Origin: an uncultured Faecalibacterium sp.
Lineage (GTDB): Bacteria; Bacillota; Clostridia; Oscillospirales; Ruminococcaceae
Direction: 5' to 3'
Assembly (NCBI GenBank): GCA_934503275.1
Contig: CAKSVD010000002.1
Location: 124,001 to 188,000 of the forward strand
DNA: 64,000 nucleotides
The stretch's first letter is position 1. Each line of letters opens with the position of its first letter. Shown here one piece after another: positions 59,494 to 64,000 of the stretch. The position numbers and the translations under genes were made by a program. Below the pieces are notes generated by a model, which had not been told where the DNA came from, made no database searches, and saw only the letters and a program-made list of their open reading frames with translations.

Positions 59494-59534
59494 ATTGCGC
59501 TTCTGCCGACATCATTCAAAAAAGGAGAGATTTT

Positions 59535-60494
59535 ATGCTGATCCCTGTTCTATTGTTTATCGTGGGTCTGTTGTGCCTGATCAAGGGCGGCGACTGGTTT
59601 GTGGACGGTGCCACCGGCATCGCCCGCCGCTTCCATGTGCCGGAGCTGCTCATCGGTGCCACGGTGGTGTCCATCGGTACCACCCTGCCGGAGGTCATGG
59701 TGTCCACCACCTCTGCCCTCACCGGTCACGGCGAGATCGCCTACGGCAACGCCATCGGCTCGGTCATCTGCAACGCTGCACTGATCGCAGCTATTACCAT
59801 TGCAGTGCGCCCGGGCAAGGTTGACCCCAAGAGCCTGCGCACCCCGGTGGCCTTCTTCTTTGTGGCTGCCGCCTTCTATGCCGGTGTGGCCTACACCACC
59901 GGCTCCTTCACCCGCCCGGTCGGCCTGATCCTGCTGGCCATGTTCGTGGCTTACATCGTGTGCAACGTGCTGGCCATGAAGAACGCTCCCGCCCCGGAAG
60001 AGGAGGAGCAGGCAGAGGAAGGCCCCTTTGCCAAGGAACTGGGTCTGCTTGTCATCGGTGCAGTGCTTATTGCTGTGGGCGCTGACCTGCTGGTGGACAA
60101 CGGCACCCTCATCGCACAGGCACTGGGCGTGCCGGAGTCTGTCATTGCGCTGACCTTTGTGGCACTGGGCACCTCGCTGCCGGAACTGGTCACCGCCATC
60201 ACCTCGCTGGCCAAGGGCCACGGTGCGCTGTCGCTGGGCAACGTTATCGGTGCAAACGTGTTCAATCTGGTGCTGGTCAGCGGCGTGTCCGTCACGCTGG
60301 CACCCTTCAGCATCCCGCAGAACGCTACCATCGCAGGCATGAACGCCTCGCTGGTGATGGATATCCCGGTCATGTTTGCCGTGATGCTGCTGCTCACCCT
60401 GCCCGCTTTGATCAAGGGCAAGCTAAGCCGCCCGCAGGGCATTGCACTGCTGTGCATCTATGCCGCCTTCTGCGTCGTGCAGTTCAGCATCTGA
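59535..60494 (+). CDS. Calcium/sodium antiporter, CaCA family (YrbG type)
   Basis: 319 residues, about 10 helices in two inverted halves. The alpha-repeats are both intact: GATVVSIGTTLPEVMVSTTS with GNAIGSVICNAALIA, and LTFVALGTSLPELVTAITSL with GNVIGANVFNLVLVS. A short charged loop (PEEEEQAEEGPFAKE) separates them. It exchanges Ca2+ (or another divalent ion) for Na+ or K+. The ATG at 59535 follows AAAGGAGAG; a reading from 59439 begins inside the terminator. Expression probably depends on the leader at 59343-59493. Confidence 0.93.
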   Translation: MLIPVLLFIVGLLCLIKGGDWFVDGATGIARRFHVPELLIGATVVSIGTTLPEVMVSTTSALTGHGEIAYGNAIGSVICNAALIAAITIAVRPGKVDPKSLRTPVAFFFVAAAFYAGVAYTTGSFTRPVGLILLAMFVAYIVCNVLAMKNAPAPEEEEQAEEGPFAKELGLLVIGAVLIAVGADLLVDNGTLIAQALGVPESVIALTFVALGTSLPELVTAITSLAKGHGALSLGNVIGANVFNLVLVSGVSVTLAPFSIPQNATIAGMNASLVMDIPVMFAVMLLLTLPALIKGKLSRPQGIALLCIYAAFCVVQFSI

Positions 60495-60520
60495 TCTAAG
60501 GGAAATCCATAAAATTATTT

Positions 60521-60557
60521 AAGGCTGCTGCACAAAACACTGTGCAGCAGCCTTTTT
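60521..60557 (+). terminator. Intrinsic terminator after the antiporter gene
   Basis: GGCTGCTGCACA pairs with TGTGCAGCAGCC, followed by TTTTT. Confidence 0.92.
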
Positions 60558-60628
60558 ATGTGGGACGATTTTGAATGCGCTCCGCATTTGCTCTGCGCAT
60601 ATTCAGCGGAAAAATTATTTATAGTTTC

Positions 60629-60664
60629 GGGCTTCCGGAGCGTCAGCGGACGCTCCGGAAGCCC
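60629..60664 (-). terminator. Hairpin downstream of the AraC-type gene
   Basis: A perfect 16-bp stem, GGGCTTCCGGAGCGTC with GACGCTCCGGAAGCCC, loop AGCG (plus strand). The T run on the minus strand is delayed, so it is a weaker terminator or an mRNA-end stabiliser. Confidence 0.6.
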
Positions 60665-60708
60665 ATTTTCACGGGTAAAATCATAGCGAAGCCATGTTTT
60701 TACAACAA

Positions 60709-61539
60709 TCACCCCCGGGCGTCCTGCCGGGTGGTGCTGAAGTACTCCTTGGGGGTCATGCCGTACTCCTTTTTGAAGGCGCGGAAAAAGTGGTTGTAGC
60801 CGCCAAAGCCGCTGGTCTTGTACACCTCGGTGATGGGCAGTCCCTGCTCGATGAGGGTGCAGCAGCGGTCTAACCGCGCCTTCACGATATAGCGGTGCAC
60901 CGTCTGCCCGGTCTGGCGCTTGAATTCCCGGGCAATATGCTCCCGGGAGACGAAGAACTCCTTCTCCAGCCGCTCCAGCGTCAGCTCCTCGGTAAGGTGC
61001 GCCTGAATAAACAGGAACACCTCGTCCAGCATCAGGTGGTGGCGGCTGACCGGCGCGGTGTGGAACTCGGCGTGGATGCAGGCACGCAGCGCCAGCACCA
61101 CGAACATTTGCAGAATACCGTGCTCAAACGCCGCTGCGCCGAACTGGGTGCACTCCTGCGGGAGCATCAGCAGCTTCCGGGCAAGGTTTTTCAGCAGCAT
61201 ATAGATCTGGCTGTCCGGCCGGACAGCCACCTGCCGGAAGGGCACCACGTTGAAGCTTTTTTCAAAGTCGGTGTCCGCGTCCGAAAGCTGCGCCAGTGTC
61301 TGGGGGGACAGCTGCACCCGGATAAGCTCCAGCGGGCCGTAGGCGCCGGCGTATTCCAGCTTGCCGCCCTGACCGGGCTTGAAGATGATGAGGTTCTGCT
61401 GTTGGGCGGGCAGCACCACCTCGCTGCACCGGAACACACCGCTGCCCCGCATGACCAGAAACAAGTCGTAATACGCGCCGGAATAAAACTCCCGGACGGC
61501 GCTCTGCTCAAAAAAATAACGCTTGACTGTATAGTTCAC
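60709..61539 (-). CDS. AraC family transcriptional regulator
   Basis: 276 residues. An N-terminal cupin-like ligand domain (about 1-150; YYDLFLVMRGSGVFRCSEVV) precedes a C-terminal double HTH (about 175-276) with FFVSREHIAREFKRQTGQTVHRYI and TSGFGGYNHFFRAFKKEYGMTPKEYF, the AraC signature. The GTG at 61539 is chosen because GGAGG lies 8 bases upstream; longer readings have no site. It is divergent from the transporter-esterase-reductase genes and probably activates them. Confidence 0.88.
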   Translation of the reverse strand: MNYTVKRYFFEQSAVREFYSGAYYDLFLVMRGSGVFRCSEVVLPAQQQNLIIFKPGQGGKLEYAGAYGPLELIRVQLSPQTLAQLSDADTDFEKSFNVVPFRQVAVRPDSQIYMLLKNLARKLLMLPQECTQFGAAAFEHGILQMFVVLALRACIHAEFHTAPVSRHHLMLDEVFLFIQAHLTEELTLERLEKEFFVSREHIAREFKRQTGQTVHRYIVKARLDRCCTLIEQGLPITEVYKTSGFGGYNHFFRAFKKEYGMTPKEYFSTTRQDARG

Positions 61540-61754
61540 CAAAAAAACCTCCGTGAAACTGTCATGTGCAACAGTTTGTTGTACACAACAGAAAAGTACA
61601 ACTGTTATAATTGCATAATACATCAATTTGTAATAGTTTTCAATCATTTTTTGGATATGTATTGATGGAAATTTAACGTATAATGCAAAGTGTAGAAAAG
61701 AGACTTGTGCGAAAAGTCTCGTGGTTTCACTGTTTTTAAGGAGGATAAAACACA
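61540..61754. promoter_or_regulatory. Divergent control region of the AraC-transporter locus
   Basis: A+T-rich. For the plus strand there is TATAAT at 61679-61684 without a good -35, as expected for an activated promoter. For the minus strand TTACAA, 18 bases, TATAAC lies near 61608-61637. TGTTGT-AC-ACAACA at about 61580 and several GTACAAC/GTGCAACAG-like half sites nearby are candidate regulator sites. Confidence 0.6.
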
Positions 61755-63143
61755 ATGGACCAGAAAAAGACCATCCGACCCTTCTCCATGAAGGACAAGA
61801 TCGGCTATACGCTGGGCGATCTGGGCTGCTGCTTCACCGAGCAGTACCGCGCCATGTATCTGTCGATCTTCTACACCCTGATCCTGCAGGTCAACCCCTT
61901 CCACGTGGGTATCCTGCTGCTGATCACCAAGATCTGGGACGCCGTGAATGACCCCATCATCGGTGCCATCGTGGACTCCCGCAAGGCCACCAAGGGCGGC
62001 AAGTTCATCCCGTGGATCCGCGCCTTCTCCTTCCCCATGGCAGTGCTGTGCATACTTGGCTTTGTCAATGTAGGCAATATCAACTACGGCCTGCGTCTGG
62101 CCTACATGTTCGTCACCTACGTTCTGTACGAGGCGCTGTACACCTGCGTCAACGTGCCCTTCGGTACTCTGTCCAGCGTGATGACCGATGATGTCAGCCA
62201 GCGCACCGCACTGTCCCGCTACCGCAGCCTTGGCGGCACCATCTTCATGACCGTCATGGTCATGATCGGCCCCCTGTTCCTGTATGTGGACAACAAGCCC
62301 GTGGCTGGCCGCTTCCTGATGCTGGCCTGCATCTGCGCTATGCTGGGTCTGCTGTGCCTGCAGATCACCTGCGTGTGGTGCAAGGAGCGCGTGGAAGTGC
62401 CCGAGCGTCCGCAGGGCGAAAAGCTGAACTACCTGCACGTGCTCAAGGAGATCTCTCACAATAAGGCTCTGCTGGGCGTTATGTTCTTCAGCCTGACCGG
62501 CATGATCGGTGCTTCCGTGGTCAACGGTCTGAACACCTACCTGTATAAGGACTTCTTCGGCAACGTTAAAATTCAGGCTGTCTCCGGTATGCTGAGCGTG
62601 CTGTACGCTGTGCTGTCCTTTGCCATCACCCAGCCTCTGGCCAACAAGTTCGGCAAGAAGGAGTGGTGCTGCATGGGCGCTGGCTTTGCCGCCATCGTGT
62701 TCGGCATCCTGTTCTTCTTCCCCGTCCACAACCCTGTGGCCTTCATCGTCATCAACGGTATCTGCTATCTGGGCGCTTCCGGCATGCAGGTGCTGATCTG
62801 GGCTATGGTCAACGACGCCATCGACTACCACGAGCTGCAGACCGGCGAGCGCAACGAGGGCATCGTCTACTCCACCTACTCCTTCTTCCGCAAGCTTGCA
62901 AGCGCCATTTCCGGCAGCCTGTCCAGCTTTGTGCTGGGTGCCATCGGCTACAACGTTACCGCAGGCGCTGTGCAGACCGCAGGCGTTGTGAACGCCATCT
63001 GGAAGAGCTACACCGGCATCTACTTCCTGGGCTACGGCATTGCAGTTGCCATCCTGTTCTTCGTCTACCCCCTGACCAAGCAGAAGACTGCTGAGATGCT
63101 GACCGAGCTGAAGGCTCGCCGCGCCGCAAAGGAGAGCAAGTAA
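61755..63143 (+). CDS. GPH-family sugar/glycoside:cation symporter (MFS)
   Basis: 462 residues, 12 helices. DKIGYTLGDLGCCFTEQYRA near the start, the GPH hallmark TKIWDAVNDPIIGAIVDSRK, RYRSLGGTIFMTVMV, and DAIDYHELQTGERNEGIVYS in the second half. The family imports glycosides, pentosides or glucuronides with Na+ or H+; some members carry steroids or aromatic glycosides. AAGGAGG precedes the ATG. It starts the operon with the esterase and ene-reductase genes. Confidence 0.92.
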   Translation: MDQKKTIRPFSMKDKIGYTLGDLGCCFTEQYRAMYLSIFYTLILQVNPFHVGILLLITKIWDAVNDPIIGAIVDSRKATKGGKFIPWIRAFSFPMAVLCILGFVNVGNINYGLRLAYMFVTYVLYEALYTCVNVPFGTLSSVMTDDVSQRTALSRYRSLGGTIFMTVMVMIGPLFLYVDNKPVAGRFLMLACICAMLGLLCLQITCVWCKERVEVPERPQGEKLNYLHVLKEISHNKALLGVMFFSLTGMIGASVVNGLNTYLYKDFFGNVKIQAVSGMLSVLYAVLSFAITQPLANKFGKKEWCCMGAGFAAIVFGILFFFPVHNPVAFIVINGICYLGASGMQVLIWAMVNDAIDYHELQTGERNEGIVYSTYSFFRKLASAISGSLSSFVLGAIGYNVTAGAVQTAGVVNAIWKSYTGIYFLGYGIAVAILFFVYPLTKQKTAEMLTELKARRAAKESK

Positions 63144-63146
63144 ACC

Positions 63147-63902
63147 ATGAAGATCTTACAGGTTCAGTTTAAAAACCGCAATGGCCACACCCTGCGCGGC
63201 ATCGTGACCCTGCCCGACACCGAGGGCAAGGTACCCTTTGTGGTGCATCTGCACGGCTTTGCCGGCAGCTGCAGCGGCTACAAGTCCATGTACACCCACC
63301 TGTCCCGCGCTCTGGCAGCGCAGGGCATCGGCAGCGCCCGGTTCGATTTCTACGGCAACGGCGAGAGCGACGGCGAGTTCGAGGATATGAGCTTCGACGG
63401 CCTGCACACCGATGCACAGGATATCTTTGCATGGGCAGCTGAGCAGCCCTATGTGGACAGCGAAAAGCTGTTCCTCTCCGGCCAGAGCATGGGCGGCTAC
63501 ATTGCCGCTTCCTGCGCACCGGTCATCCAGCCCCACGGCCTGATTTTGCTGTGCCCGGGCGCCGGGATGTGGTTTGGCTGCGCACAGCGCGCCGACGGCG
63601 TTGTGCAGACCGGCAAGGACTACACCGACATGGAGGGTCTGTGCTACAAGATGGCCTTTAACTACGAGATGGCCAAGCACCCCGACCCCTTTACCGAGGC
63701 CAAGGGCTACAACGGCCCGGTGCTGCTGCTGCGCGCCGATGATGACCGTCTGGTGGACGAGGGCACCTGCAGCCGTTACGCACAGGTGTACACCGCACCC
63801 GAGGTGGACACCATTGCAGGCGGCGGCCACAACTTTGCCACGCTGGCAGCCCGTGCCGCCGTGGAGGAAAAGACCGCAGCATTCATCAAAGCAAATCTGT
63901 AA
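63147..63902 (+). CDS. Alpha/beta hydrolase, feruloyl/cinnamoyl esterase-like
   Basis: 251 residues, cytosolic. Oxyanion loop FVVHLHGFAGSC, RFDFYGNGESDG, nucleophile elbow SGQSMGGYIAA (Ser near residue 113), the acid in LRADDDRLVDEG and the histidine in AGGGHNFATLA. Size and motifs match the intracellular cinnamoyl/feruloyl esterase group, which splits hydroxycinnamate esters; a general acyl esterase is possible. It starts 3 bases after the transporter gene. Confidence 0.85.
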   Translation: MKILQVQFKNRNGHTLRGIVTLPDTEGKVPFVVHLHGFAGSCSGYKSMYTHLSRALAAQGIGSARFDFYGNGESDGEFEDMSFDGLHTDAQDIFAWAAEQPYVDSEKLFLSGQSMGGYIAASCAPVIQPHGLILLCPGAGMWFGCAQRADGVVQTGKDYTDMEGLCYKMAFNYEMAKHPDPFTEAKGYNGPVLLLRADDDRLVDEGTCSRYAQVYTAPEVDTIAGGGHNFATLAARAAVEEKTAAFIKANL

Positions 63903-63932
63903 AGCAAAGCGTATCTGCAAGGAGGCTTTCGT

Positions 63933-64000
63933 ATGCAAAACGTGATTCTGCAGCCCATCGAGGTGGGCGGACAGACCTTTAAAAACCGCATCATGTTCCC
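63933..64000 (+). CDS. NADH:flavin oxidoreductase (old yellow enzyme type), 5' part
   Basis: Only the first 22 codons are in the window (MQNVILQPIEVGGQTFKNRI then MF). The F-KNRI-F motif is typical of the OYE/2,4-dienoyl-CoA reductase barrel start. AAGGAGG precedes the ATG. It lies 30 bases after the esterase gene and is probably in the same operon. The rest lies beyond the window. Confidence 0.65.
   Translation, partial: MQNVILQPIEVGGQTFKNRIMF

Overview
The window is a chromosomal segment of a G+C-rich, low-GC-lineage anaerobe that I read as Faecalibacterium or a close Oscillospiraceae relative. This rests on Clostridia-type gene content, AGGAGG ribosome sites, the rimP-nusA-infB order, an HrcA/CIRCE site, and the type of interspersed hairpin repeats; it is an inference, not a database match. 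There is no prophage, CRISPR array, rRNA operon or insertion sequence with a transposase. One tRNA (Thr, TGT) is present.

Layout. 0.1-5 kb: small membrane and hypothetical proteins, then an Hsp20 gene under a CIRCE operator. 5-9.2 kb: a GntR/FCD regulator, an APC permease with a perfect palindrome over its -35 box, and an M18 aminopeptidase preceded by a 160-bp palindromic element. 9.2-13.7 kb (minus strand): a sodium-pump decarboxylase beta subunit with a 42-residue partner behind a riboswitch-like leader, a PfkB kinase, a pyruvate kinase lacking its C-terminal domain, a candidate small RNA and a YfcE-like phosphodiesterase. 13.7-18.2 kb: MATE exporter, AGCS symporter, M29 aminopeptidase. 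18.2-26.6 kb: the conserved rimP-nusA-rnpM-ylxQ-infB-rbfA-nrnA-truB-ribF information-processing operon. 26.7-30.7 kb: pgk, tpiA, gpmI. 30.7-34.3 kb: ApbE, a DUF3783 protein, DAHP synthase with two matched operators, and YbaK. 34.3-47.2 kb: purine operon purE-F-M-N, a PurO-like IMP cyclohydrolase, a stand-alone AICAR formyltransferase, purD, one-chain purL, purB. 47.3-55.2 kb: RsuA-type pseudouridine synthase, a PucR-type regulator, ftsE-ftsX with an M23 hydrolase, a 35-residue membrane protein, a C-terminal processing protease, and rsmA. 55.2-64 kb: sugar isomerase-like protein, tRNA-Thr, fucO, a duplicated CmpB-type membrane protein, a Ca/Na antiporter behind a second copy of the riboswitch-like leader, and an AraC-GPH transporter-esterase-ene-reductase locus cut by the window end.

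The most interesting signal is non-coding. Two leader RNAs (10489-10641 minus; 59343-59493 plus) share the same skeleton. Each starts at a strong promoter, can form a closing stem that is mutually exclusive with an intrinsic terminator, and precedes a gene for a sodium-linked membrane protein. They look like one cation-sensing ON-riboswitch class. Also notable are a pair of 160-bp MITE-like elements in inverted orientation 45 kb apart, a family of multi-hairpin repeats inside operons with compensatory stem changes, three further candidate structured RNAs, and several clean operators (CIRCE, GntR, aroF).
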